Of a stretch of 64,000 bases of DNA, positions 9,507-18,298 are shown piece by piece (the first letter of the stretch is position 1; every line of letters begins with the position of its first letter). The notes beneath the pieces are model-generated. The model worked only from the letters and a program-made list of their open reading frames with translations. It ran no database searches and was not told the DNA's origin. The stretch is from assembly GCF_037138995.1 (NCBI RefSeq), contig NZ_JBAXHI010000010.1, positions 49,479 through 113,478 on the forward strand, given 5' to 3'. A program made the position numbers and the translations under genes. The stretch comes from Chlorohelix sp037138995 (GTDB taxonomy: Bacteria > Chloroflexota > Chloroflexia > Chloroheliales > Chloroheliaceae).

Positions 9507-12500
9507 TCACTGTGCAGGTTTGCCGCAAACTCTAACGTTAATTCCGGTGAAATCCCCCTGCCATAGCTCGTTTCCGGCGCACTGTAGCAACAATCTTTTC
9601 CATAGCACCGCCTGATTGAATACATCAAGGTCGGAGGAAAGGAATTTAAATACGGCGCTAGAGGCTACTACCACCAGTTTTTTTCGGGGGCGAGATAATG
9701 CTACGTTTAGTCGATTGGGATTGAGCAGAAAATCGGCTTCGGCGCGGACATAATCCGGGTCGGAAGCGGTGGCAGAAACGATAATGACTTCGCGCTCTCC
9801 ACCCTGAAAACGCTCTACCGTATCAATGGCATTACAGGCTGCCAAATCTGGGAAATGGTCGCGCAACAATGATTTCTGGGCGCGGTGCGGCACTACTACC
9901 CCGATTCCGTCAGAGCCGTCCAGTTCAAGGTAGTTCAGGCAGTAATCCACTATTGGGGTAATAAGCTCAACCTCAAGCGGGTTTGCTTGCTGTGAAGCTT
10001 TCTCTTCATGCACTATCACTATAACCGGATAAGCCGGATTCATAACCGCTCTAAGATAAGGTTCTAGCTTTACGTCATCCGCAAAATCCGGCAGCAACTG
10101 TTCACGCCGTGAGTGGAACTGGATGCCGTCTTGCCGATAGATATGCTCATGCAAAAATTCGGCATGGACGCGATGCAACCGGAAACTTTCCTCCAACGCC
10201 ACACGCGGGAATTTCTGGTCTATTAGGTATTGGAACACCGAGCGGTAGGGCTGGCTCGCAATTGCGCTCATGCGCTCCTCATCTTCCCAGCTATGCAGCA
10301 GAATAGGCGACATTTGGCGATGGTCGCCCACTACAATAGCTTGCCCTTCCGGATGCAGCCATGCCGTTGCCAGCAAGGCTTGGGGTAGGTTCATCTGGCT
10401 GGCTTCGTCCAGTATAACCAAGTCAAAAGGTTTGTCCGTCCACATCGCCGCGCCGTTTTTACCGCCTGTTTTTTGCTTGAGCAGTTTGTAAAGACCGCCC
10501 GGTGTGCCGCCTACCACCAATGCGGGTGCATTGAAAATCCCGAATAGCTCTTTGCGGTTCTCCCACGGGTCAAGCACTTGCACCCCCGCTACCGCAATAC
10601 TTTCATCAGGGTCGCCCGTTTTGTAAAGCTTCAGGTTTTCAGTCCATGCCCAACCGTATTTACGGCGCAGCTTTTCGAGCTTGTCCGCGATGCTTTCCAG
10701 CACAATCTTAACGGCGTTATGCGTTTGGCAGGAAACGGCTATTCGCATAGTACCGCCCGTTGCCAATGCGGCATAGATTCGCGCCAATGCCGCCCAACCT
10801 AGCGTATGGCTCTTGCCCGTTCCGGGCGGACCTTGCACCAGAAAGAGCTTGTCTTGCAGGTGTCCTGCGATAACTTCGCGTTGGTTGGCGGTAGGGGCGT
10901 GCTTGCCTTCTAATTCAGCTACATATCCCGCAAATTCTTGCGCTTTCTCTTGCATAATAGTTGCGCGTAAATTGCGTTCGGCGGTACAAGTCTGCGCTAT
11001 CAGGTGATAAAAGGGGTTTTGCTCGGCATTGCGACAGGCTTCAAGTAATTTATCGCCGTTCAAATCATCCACCATTTCGTCAACCGTGTAATATTCGCCC
11101 GGTTCTGGCAAAAGTTTGGTGGCGTGAGGGTAGCGAAACGGCGGGTCTTGCTTGCCATTTTTAGGAAATGACATATCCAGCAATTTCAAAAACAAGGTAT
11201 CGCCCTCTAAGCTGTTGACTATACACAATCTGCCTCGCACCAACTCCCACGGTTGCGCGTCTTTCTCCAGCGTATTCAATGCCACAAAACCGCCCTGTTT
11301 TATTTTGTTGAATTGCATTAGCAAAACAGGGTCGAGCGGTAAGCCGCTAAAGTCCACCTTGAACTGCGCGATAACCGAAGGTTTGCCATGATACTCTTCA
11401 TCATAAATGTTCACGCAACGAGCGAGAAGGGCGCGTCCTTGCTGCGCTCTTTTCAAAATCGGCTGGCTGAATAACTCCAAAGATTCTTGCAATCCGGCGT
11501 AATGCTCGATAAACAAAAATTCTTCCAGCACTTTGCGGAAAGGTGGAGGCACTGCGATATATGCGCCAAGTTGCGGCAAATCAAGCGGTTCCTTTTTTAT
11601 GTAAGCGTTTTTGAATTTGAAATTGTTTTCGATATAAGCCAACGCTTCCAGCCGCTTTGCCTGAAAAGCGCGTATAACTTGTGTGTTGGCGTGCGAAAAG
11701 CGCGAAATACGCCCACGTTGCTGCGAAGTTTTGAAATTCTCGGCTTTTAGCACGCCCCAAGCACTATAAGCGTATTCCAGCGGGATAGAAGAATAAAAAC
11801 GCGCTGAAGATTCAATAGTGCGCTTGTTTTCACGCCGCCACAGGTAGTCGAACATCCCTTGCTCGAAAAGGCGATAGTATTGCGCTTTTTCACCATCATC
11901 CCACTTAAAGCCAAGTTGTGAAGCCACCGCTTGCAGGGTATGCCCAGTTGAGGGTAAATTCTGCCGCTCTTTAACCTCATCATATACAAAGGAAACCGCC
12001 GATTGCTTTAGCGCGGGAGAATCGGTTAGCAGGTTATAAAGGGTAGGTATCGAAGCGAACACCTCCAGATGGCGGCGCAAGGCTTCCAGCAGTGCTTTCT
12101 GGTCGTGGCGATTGTACAGGTACAGATGTATCGGCGCGTTGGTAGCGTCATCAGCCAACGAAACCGCCGCTTTGAAGATACCGCCAATCCAGTTTATCAG
12201 CAATTCCCGCTCGCTTTGTTCGTTCGGTACGCCCGGAGTCATCTGCACAATCGTTTCTTGCCCCTTTGGTCCCTTCACCAATGCCCCTGCCAGATAAATC
12301 CGGTCTTCCAGATAATCGGTTTGCGCGTCCAGAAAGACTTTTATCAAATCGGGGAACTGCTTTTCATCGGGCAGGATGCTACGCCCTGAGTCGAGAAAAT
12401 AGGAGAGGGAACGTGGCGCATGTTCTGGGTCGAGACGGCGTAACACCCGCGCCGAACGCTGTACCATCCGGTCGAGTTTTGCGCCAATCATCCATGAATC

Positions 12501-13487
12501 GGACAGCTTTTTGACCAACGCTTCTTTACCCGGCGTGGTAGCAAGTTTACGTTCGGGCGGAGGGGCATTTTCATCACGTTTCAGGTCGGGGATTTGCTTG
12601 AGCGCAGCAAGGTCATTAACGGTGCGGATTCCGTTCTCTACCAGCACTCGCTTTTCAGAGCTTTCCAGAAAAGGTACCAATGCCACATCTTTACGCTCAT
12701 CACTATCCACAAAGCAGATGGGGTTAAACAAGCAACCATCGCATTTTTGGTCAAGATAATAATGCAGTTGGTCGAGCGAATTCTGGTCAACTCGCGCCAA
12801 TGCCGACTCTTCGCCTGCGGTAAGTTGGTCAATTGCGGCGAAATAAGGCGTTAAATCAAAGCACTGGGCGGTTTCGGGGTCGTTCAACGCGCCGTCCGGG
12901 TTGCGCCGCACCACTGTTCCGGCATACTCAACCACCGACAATCCTGCTTGTTCTGCCATCTGCTTGAGCAGCATTACATAAACTGCTACCTGCAAGCGAT
13001 GGTTTACCTTATCCTTGCGGGTGGATTTCACATCGCCCACCAGCAAATCTATCGCGCTATTCGCACCACGTTTCACCCGAATGAGGTCGGCATTGCCTTC
13101 AAAGAGCCAGCCGTTCAAGGTTTCGGACAGGTGCGCTTGATAAAGATAGGTAATCCCTGCTGGGGCATTTTGGATAGCATCTAGCGTGGCGCGGCAATCC
13201 TGATTCGTCAAGTCCAAAACTCTGTAGCCATACACGCTTAGGCTGTTGACCACCTGTGATTCAATCCGGTCGCCCAATTCAGACATTAGAGGGCTGATAG
13301 GCTGCAACGCCAACCTCAAACCGCTTTGGGAGAGGCGTTTGGCAAGGGCTTCGGTTTCGCCTTTGTACAGGTAAAAGCGCAGATAGCGATCGCAGCTATC
13401 CATGCTCAGGTATTGTGCCAGTCCGGTGGGGGCAAGGGTCAGGCGGCGACCCTTGGAATCTAAGTCGGATTTGCGCTCTGGAGCCAA
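9507..13487 (-). CDS. RecB-like Fe-S nuclease fused to a Dna2/Upf1-type SF1 helicase
   Basis: A 1326-residue DNA or RNA processing enzyme. Residues about 15-260 form a TM0106-type RecB nuclease: D134 (GNAD), D152 and K154 (GDVKST) and Q166/Y170 are the PD-(D/E)xK set. C33, C249, C252 and C258 (one cysteine before, C-x2-C-x5-C after) match the iron-sulfur ligand layout of AddB, Cas4 and Dna2. Residues 864-1290 are an SF1B helicase: Walker A GPPGTGKS (886-893), DEASQ (about 1027), GDHRQMSP (1054), ERFQGGE (about 1225) and the arginine motif ALSRPRK (about 1263). The middle 500 residues are unassigned. The start is a TTG 9 bases after GAGG; a terminator lies just upstream. A repair role or a role in defence is possible. 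Confidence 0.9.
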   Translation of the reverse strand: MAPERKSDLDSKGRRLTLAPTGLAQYLSMDSCDRYLRFYLYKGETEALAKRLSQSGLRLALQPISPLMSELGDRIESQVVNSLSVYGYRVLDLTNQDCRATLDAIQNAPAGITYLYQAHLSETLNGWLFEGNADLIRVKRGANSAIDLLVGDVKSTRKDKVNHRLQVAVYVMLLKQMAEQAGLSVVEYAGTVVRRNPDGALNDPETAQCFDLTPYFAAIDQLTAGEESALARVDQNSLDQLHYYLDQKCDGCLFNPICFVDSDERKDVALVPFLESSEKRVLVENGIRTVNDLAALKQIPDLKRDENAPPPERKLATTPGKEALVKKLSDSWMIGAKLDRMVQRSARVLRRLDPEHAPRSLSYFLDSGRSILPDEKQFPDLIKVFLDAQTDYLEDRIYLAGALVKGPKGQETIVQMTPGVPNEQSERELLINWIGGIFKAAVSLADDATNAPIHLYLYNRHDQKALLEALRRHLEVFASIPTLYNLLTDSPALKQSAVSFVYDEVKERQNLPSTGHTLQAVASQLGFKWDDGEKAQYYRLFEQGMFDYLWRRENKRTIESSARFYSSIPLEYAYSAWGVLKAENFKTSQQRGRISRFSHANTQVIRAFQAKRLEALAYIENNFKFKNAYIKKEPLDLPQLGAYIAVPPPFRKVLEEFLFIEHYAGLQESLELFSQPILKRAQQGRALLARCVNIYDEEYHGKPSVIAQFKVDFSGLPLDPVLLMQFNKIKQGGFVALNTLEKDAQPWELVRGRLCIVNSLEGDTLFLKLLDMSFPKNGKQDPPFRYPHATKLLPEPGEYYTVDEMVDDLNGDKLLEACRNAEQNPFYHLIAQTCTAERNLRATIMQEKAQEFAGYVAELEGKHAPTANQREVIAGHLQDKLFLVQGPPGTGKSHTLGWAALARIYAALATGGTMRIAVSCQTHNAVKIVLESIADKLEKLRRKYGWAWTENLKLYKTGDPDESIAVAGVQVLDPWENRKELFGIFNAPALVVGGTPGGLYKLLKQKTGGKNGAAMWTDKPFDLVILDEASQMNLPQALLATAWLHPEGQAIVVGDHRQMSPILLHSWEDEERMSAIASQPYRSVFQYLIDQKFPRVALEESFRLHRVHAEFLHEHIYRQDGIQFHSRREQLLPDFADDVKLEPYLRAVMNPAYPVIVIVHEEKASQQANPLEVELITPIVDYCLNYLELDGSDGIGVVVPHRAQKSLLRDHFPDLAACNAIDTVERFQGGEREVIIVSATASDPDYVRAEADFLLNPNRLNVALSRPRKKLVVVASSAVFKFLSSDLDVFNQAVLWKRLLLQCAGNELWQGDFTGINVRVCGKPAQ

Positions 13488-13524
13488 AATTGCATACCTC
13501 GTTAGTGTTTGCGAAGCGTGTGTT

Positions 13525-13552
13525 AAAAAATGCCCGGTGGTAAACCGAGCAT
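13525..13552 (-). terminator. Rho-independent terminator upstream of the helicase gene
   Basis: Minus strand ATGCTCGG (13552-13545) pairs with CCGGGCAT (13537-13530) and is followed by six T residues. It should end transcription of the small gene at 13580-13810, leaving only about 40 bases before the helicase start, so the helicase may depend on read-through or on a promoter overlapping this site. Confidence 0.8.
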
Positions 13553-13579
13553 TACTGATGCTATTTTAGCAGAAAATTT

Positions 13580-13810
13580 TTACTCTTGAGACGGATTGCT
13601 TTCTTCTTCACTCTGAAGAATGATTCTAGAGAATCTATAGCTGTTACCCTTGTACTCAAGCGTATTGCCATAATCAATGGCTGTAATAGTTTCGGTATTA
13701 TTATAGTCAATAACGCCACTTAAAGACTGGTCTGTCGTAGAAAACCTAAACGGACCTGTAAATTTAAATGGCTGGTTATTATTAAATGATAGTTTTACAT
13801 ACATTGGCAA
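13580..13810 (-). CDS. Small protein of unknown function (76 aa)
   Basis: Not recognised. It starts at an ATG preceded by GGAGGTGATTGCCA, a very strong ribosome binding site, which is the best evidence that it is real. The sequence is rich in aromatic and polar residues arranged as alternating strands (KLSFNNNQPFKFTGPFRF, then YKGNSYRFSRIIL) and ends in an acidic tail EEESNPSQE, suggesting a small all-beta soluble protein. It lies 37 bp after the SDH-type protease gene on the same strand and is followed by a terminator, so the two form a unit. Confidence 0.7.
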   Translation of the reverse strand: MPMYVKLSFNNNQPFKFTGPFRFSTTDQSLSGVIDYNNTETITAIDYGNTLEYKGNSYRFSRIILQSEEESNPSQE

Positions 13811-13847
13811 TCACCTCCACAAAATACCTTCCTACTATTTATATACC

Positions 13848-14951
13848 CTAATTCTTGAAATATGTCCAGCCCTGCGAAAGCTGTACCAGATTAATCCTAA
13901 TATTAAGATCGGGCAGGCGCGTTGCCAAGATTTTGCCCTTGACCCGGTTTTCGCTGCGACAGCGCGTACTTTCCATTGTAGAAAGCAAAAGCTCGTAATC
14001 AACTGGCATCACATCCTGAACAGTGATTGTTTGTAAGATGTGTTGTAACGCGGCAGAAGCAAGGCTTGGCGGTAGGTTTAGCGGCACAAACACCTGTGGA
14101 GTAGGCGCTAGTAAGATTTCAGCGGAACGGCTATTCAAAACGATTTCCAGCGGGTTAAAGGCTGTATCGCATAACATTTCTTCTTGAAAATTTTCCCAAA
14201 TTCCCCACATCAAATGGTCAATTTCATCGGACGGTTTCTTAACCGGAAGCCCTACTTTTTCAGCATCGGTGCGTCCGAGCGGGTAGCCGTGATGATGATA
14301 CGACAGGCTGAGCGTTTCGGTAATCGCTTTGGCTTTGCTGTTATCTTTCATGTGCAAGCTGAGCAACTTTTCGCCCAACGCCAGCGATAGTTGGGTGCTA
14401 CGTTTGGCAATGCCGATGGGTATTGGACCCGTTTCGGCGCAGAGCATCTCAAACGCTCTGGTCATCTGTTCTTGGTCACTTATCCCCACATCTTGCCGCA
14501 CAAAATTGAAATAATTCCGCAAATCCTCTGCGCCGTAATTGATACTATCAATATTGCCATCTCCACTTTTGCGGATGACGGTCAGTTGTGGGTCAACCGG
14601 ACCAAGATTGGAGTAAGGATGCATAATAATTTCATCCGCTCCCATCGCCAGTAAGGTTGCCGCGCTGTAAGCGACATATGGTATCAGCACCGCTATTTTT
14701 TCAAAGCGTTCTCGCAACAGGCTGATTATACGGGCAGCTGCAATAGCATCACCTCCATTGCTGATGACTAAAAAATCAACAGCGGTTTCTTTCGGTGGAA
14801 TAAGATTGATTTGTTTGATAAGCTCAGAAATAGCATCTCCAGCGATGTAGGCGTTTACATTGGGTCGGATGCTGGTAACGTAGGTAATGAGCGGGCGCGA
14901 ACGGGCTTGCTCAATTTTGTGGTAAATTTCCAGGCGCTCAGTGTACCCCAT
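13848..14951 (-). CDS. SDH-type serine protease (ClpP/SppA fold)
   Basis: A 367-residue member of the serine dehydrogenase proteinase family (SDH_sah), which has a ClpP/crotonase fold. The segment SNGGDAIAAARIISLL (about residues 64-79) is the oxyanion-loop region, and PYVAYSAATLLAMGADEI (91-108) carries the expected nucleophile serine at about residue 96; the downstream LGPVDPQL is also typical. I chose the ATG at 14951 because AGGAGGTG lies five bases before it, rather than the ATG at 14978. No signal peptide is visible, so it acts in the cytosol or at the inner membrane face. Substrate unknown. Confidence 0.85.
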   Translation of the reverse strand: MGYTERLEIYHKIEQARSRPLITYVTSIRPNVNAYIAGDAISELIKQINLIPPKETAVDFLVISNGGDAIAAARIISLLRERFEKIAVLIPYVAYSAATLLAMGADEIIMHPYSNLGPVDPQLTVIRKSGDGNIDSINYGAEDLRNYFNFVRQDVGISDQEQMTRAFEMLCAETGPIPIGIAKRSTQLSLALGEKLLSLHMKDNSKAKAITETLSLSYHHHGYPLGRTDAEKVGLPVKKPSDEIDHLMWGIWENFQEEMLCDTAFNPLEIVLNSRSAEILLAPTPQVFVPLNLPPSLASAALQHILQTITVQDVMPVDYELLLSTMESTRCRSENRVKGKILATRLPDLNIRINLVQLSQGWTYFKN

Positions 14952-15052
14952 CGGACACCTCCTGACTTTAAGAAACAATAATATATAGCCCTATATTAAT
15001 TATAACTCTAAAAATGGGTTATGCTTGTTAAAGTTTATATTAATATCTGCCG

Positions 15053-15529
15053 CTACTTTTGGAAAGCTGCCAGATTCTGGCTAATCTGCTTAAGATGGAC
15101 TACGTCATGCCCTGCCCATTTTTCCAGCCATTTCTCCGCGCTGAATTGCCCGTATTCAGGCTGAATGCCTTCCCGAATCCAATCAGACTCTCGCATCATC
15201 TGGATTATGCCGAGACTCGCCCTTCTTTGTATCGAGAAATCTTCCAACAATTCTTCCAACTTGTCACGGCTGTTATTGCGGTGGAGATACCATTTCTTTT
15301 CATCGTGCGGGACTAGGTGCGGCAAATCTTCCCTTACAATTCGCACAAGGCGTAAACGCATTACATACATCTCATCATCTACCAGATGCGCCAGAATTTC
15401 GCGGATACTCCAGCTATCCGTTTCGGGCTTGAAATCGAGCGCGTTATCCTCTAAACCATTTACCAATTTAACAAGCGCGGAGTTGGTTTGCTCAAGCTGC
15501 GTGATAAGCTTTTCCCTTACTATAGCCAT
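15053..15529 (-). CDS. DinB-family protein
   Basis: A 158-residue four-helix-bundle protein of the DinB/YfiT superfamily. The first helix-turn region with D-SWSIREILAHLVDDE supplies one histidine, and AGHDVVHLKQI near the C-terminus supplies the other two of the usual metal-binding triad. The family includes thiol-dependent S-transferases and DNA-damage-induced proteins of unknown reaction. AAGGAG lies six bases before the ATG. It is on the same strand as the protease gene but separated by about 100 bp. Confidence 0.8.
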   Translation of the reverse strand: MAIVREKLITQLEQTNSALVKLVNGLEDNALDFKPETDSWSIREILAHLVDDEMYVMRLRLVRIVREDLPHLVPHDEKKWYLHRNNSRDKLEELLEDFSIQRRASLGIIQMMRESDWIREGIQPEYGQFSAEKWLEKWAGHDVVHLKQISQNLAAFQK

Positions 15530-15599
15530 TTAATTCTCCTTAATTTTTTCTACTCCGGTAGATATAAACCCAAGCGCATTTTATCCCTGACCCTTGACG

Positions 15600-15626
15600 C
15601 TTGCAAATCTCGAAGGGATTTGCAAG
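15600..15626. repeat. Perfect 10-bp inverted repeat
   Basis: CTTGCAAATC and GATTTGCAAG flank a 7-base loop in the 228-bp divergent gap between the DinB gene and the next glycosyltransferase. No T-tract follows on either strand, so it is not a standard terminator. It may be an operator or an intergenic repeat. Confidence 0.5.
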
Positions 15627-15757
15627 CCCCACAGGTTTGTTCTAATCTTTTTCCAGCAAAAAAGATAAGGGCGAGGAATTGGCGCAGGTGATAATTGTTT
15701 TCATGCTGGAGAGTTGCCCGAATTAACTAAACTTCCGGTATGTGGTACTATTTATCC

Positions 15758-16801
15758 ATGCCGATAAATGTATCAGTTTTAATCCTCAATTGGAACGGGC
15801 GCAACTACCTTGAGCCGTGTCTTAATGCGCTGCGTGGGCAAACTTACCGAGCTTTTGAAGTGATTCTAGTCGAAAATGGTTCGGTGGACGGCTCGGCGGC
15901 GTTGGTACGTGAGACATTCGGGGAATGGCTGGCAGAAGGTACGTTAAAACTGGTGGAACTGGCGCAAAACACGGGCTTTTCGGGCGGCAATCTGGAAGGC
16001 TTGAGGCATGCCGAACCCGAAGCGCGTTATATTGCCACTCTAAATAATGATACCGAAGCCGATTCACATTGGCTGGAAACACTGGTTAACAGCCTTGAAA
16101 ACCGCTCGGACGAGTGGGCGGCGGTTTGTGGCGCGATGTTGTTCGCCTCCGATACCGCCCGAATCGCCAGCGCGGGAATTGAAGTGAGAAAAAATGGCTT
16201 GGCGTTGGATGGGCGAGGCGGCGAACTATGGAAGCCCGGCGCAGAAGAAGAAATTTTTGGAGTGTGCGCGGGTGCGGCGTTATATCGCCGGAAAGCAATT
16301 GAGGAAACAGGCTTTTTTGACCCGGCTTTTTTTGCCTATCTGGAAGATGCCGATTTAGCGTGGCGCTTGCGTTTGCGGGGCTATCGCAGCCTATATGTAC
16401 CGGATGCGAAGGTTATGCACCTGTATAGCGGGACAGGCGGGCAGGGTTCGCCCTTCAAGAGCTTTCAGCTTGGGCGCAACCGCTTGTGGGTTATCCTTAA
16501 AGATATGCCCGGCGCGTTGCTGTTGCGTTACTTGCCGCTCATCCTTTTTTACGATTTGGCGGCTGTGCTATACACGCTGCTATTTCGGCGCGATATTCAC
16601 TCCCTGCGGGGAAGGTTGGCAGCATTGCGTCCGCGCCATTTGAAACGCCTCCGGCAACAGCGGCGCGAAATTCAGCAGAATCGGCGCGTTAGTATTGCGG
16701 AGTTGCGGCGCTGGCTGGCTTCTTCCGGTTTTGGCAACAATCTTGCTTTGCAGCGAACTATGGACGAACTGGCAATAGCTATACCCGGTAAACGAAAATG
16801 A
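15758..16801 (+). CDS. Glycosyltransferase family 2
   Basis: A GT-A enzyme of about 347 residues. MPINVSVLILNWNGRNYL is the canonical N-terminal strand and loop, VENGSVDGS the nucleotide-binding loop, LNNDTE the DxD-like metal site, and YLEDADLAWRLRLRG the acceptor-side ED motif; this pattern matches rhamnosyl- and related GT2 enzymes. One or two hydrophobic segments follow near residues 250-280, then a basic tail. An ATG at 15740 is in frame but the protein family usually starts at the ATG at 15758. Its last codon overlaps the next gene by four bases (ATGA), so the pair is translationally coupled. Confidence 0.88.
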   Translation: MPINVSVLILNWNGRNYLEPCLNALRGQTYRAFEVILVENGSVDGSAALVRETFGEWLAEGTLKLVELAQNTGFSGGNLEGLRHAEPEARYIATLNNDTEADSHWLETLVNSLENRSDEWAAVCGAMLFASDTARIASAGIEVRKNGLALDGRGGELWKPGAEEEIFGVCAGAALYRRKAIEETGFFDPAFFAYLEDADLAWRLRLRGYRSLYVPDAKVMHLYSGTGGQGSPFKSFQLGRNRLWVILKDMPGALLLRYLPLILFYDLAAVLYTLLFRRDIHSLRGRLAALRPRHLKRLRQQRREIQQNRRVSIAELRRWLASSGFGNNLALQRTMDELAIAIPGKRK

Positions 16802-18294
16802 GCAGGTTACAGCCTAGAACATACCTGATTGCTTTCGGGGGCGCGTTTTCAGTGGCGTTGCTATTTCTCCTGTGGGCGTATCTTGCCACTCCTTTCGGCT
16901 TCCCGCTCGATGATGCTTGGATTCATCAGGTGTTTGCACGGAATCTGTTTTTGCATGGCGAGTTCAGCTATAACCCTGGCGAACTTGCTTCCGGTTCTAC
17001 TGCGCCGCTCTGGACGCTGCTATTAGTTCCGGGCTATCTGTTCAATTATACCTACATGATTTGGGCGTATTTGCTTGGCATAGCGTGTCTGGCGTTGACC
17101 GCGTTGGAAGTGTACCGGGTATATGGCTTGCTGTTCGGGAAGGGACAGGATTTTGCCGCGCTGGTCGCCCTGATTTTTACCATGTTTGAATGGCGGTTGG
17201 GATGGGCAAGCGTAAGCGGCATGGAAACGCTCTTGTTTGCGTGGCTCTCGGTGCTGGTTCTGCGCCTATCACTCTCGAGCGCTCCGGTTTTCTGGACAGG
17301 TTTGGCGGGGGGCTTGCTAACCCTTACGCGCCCTGAAGGAATCGTGTTGGCGGGTTTGGTTGGACTAGAAGCGGGGCGCAGAATCCTTGCAAACCGTTCA
17401 ATCCAGCGCAAGCCGTTAATCGCGCTGTACAAGACGTGGGGCTTGATGGGTTTAGGCTTATTATTGCCGTTGCTGCCCTACGCTCTGTTTAATTACAGCG
17501 TGAGCGGTTCGGTGCTGCCCAATACCTTTTCTGCCAAAACCGCTTTTTACACCTCCGACCATAATTTGCTGAATGCGCTGGCATATTTGCTAAATGCCGT
17601 TGTGGAAATTTGTCTCAGGGGGGGCGCAATCGCACTATTTCCCGGCTTTATCTGGCTGATAGCGCGTAGGTCAGTACGCTTTAATTGGCTACCGCTGGTG
17701 TGGGCGAGCGCGTTATTGTTGCTCTATGCTTGGCGGTTGCCGGTGGTTTACCATCACGCCCGTTATCTGATGCCTTTGATTCCGGTCTTTATCCTATACG
17801 GGGTGAAGGGCAGCGGACAATTGTTACAAGCGTTGCGTGACTCGCGTTTTTTCAGGCTGGCGCGTTTGTTGCCGGGATTGGCGGCGTTGCTGGTATTTAT
17901 AAGCCTTTTGACCGGAGCAGAAACCTACCGTTTTGACGTAAAATATATCAACGATGAACAGGTGCGGGTGGGCAAATGGCTGCACGATAACACTCCCACC
18001 GGGGCGATAGTGGCAACCCATGATATTGGGGCAATCGGTTACTTTAGCGGGCGGCGCATTGTGGATACAGCCGGGTTGGTTACGCCCGCCTACATTCCGA
18101 TTATGCTAAACCAGTCTGAAATCTTGCAGCGTGTACGCACCGATGGCGCAAATTATTTTGCCATGCTGCCCACATGGTATCCTAGCCTGAACGACCTGCT
18201 GGAACTGGAAGGGCGCAAAGTATTCCAGCCACAGGAAACTTACCTTGAGAAGTTCGACCAGAAAAATATGGCTGTATTCAAACTGAAGGATTGA
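16798..18294 (+). CDS. GT-C-like integral membrane glycosyltransferase
   Basis: A 498-residue polytopic protein. After the first membrane helix comes the extracytoplasmic loop FGFPLDDAWIHQVFARN, where the DD pair occupies the acidic catalytic site of the GT-C fold, and ASGSTAPLWTLLL follows. About ten hydrophobic segments reach residue 370; the last 120 residues are soluble. The start overlaps the stop of the GT2 gene by four bases, so both probably act on the same glycan or glycolipid. folC starts 4 bp downstream. Confidence 0.78.
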   Translation: MSRLQPRTYLIAFGGAFSVALLFLLWAYLATPFGFPLDDAWIHQVFARNLFLHGEFSYNPGELASGSTAPLWTLLLVPGYLFNYTYMIWAYLLGIACLALTALEVYRVYGLLFGKGQDFAALVALIFTMFEWRLGWASVSGMETLLFAWLSVLVLRLSLSSAPVFWTGLAGGLLTLTRPEGIVLAGLVGLEAGRRILANRSIQRKPLIALYKTWGLMGLGLLLPLLPYALFNYSVSGSVLPNTFSAKTAFYTSDHNLLNALAYLLNAVVEICLRGGAIALFPGFIWLIARRSVRFNWLPLVWASALLLLYAWRLPVVYHHARYLMPLIPVFILYGVKGSGQLLQALRDSRFFRLARLLPGLAALLVFISLLTGAETYRFDVKYINDEQVRVGKWLHDNTPTGAIVATHDIGAIGYFSGRRIVDTAGLVTPAYIPIMLNQSEILQRVRTDGANYFAMLPTWYPSLNDLLELEGRKVFQPQETYLEKFDQKNMAVFKLKD

Positions 18295-18298
18295 AAAC

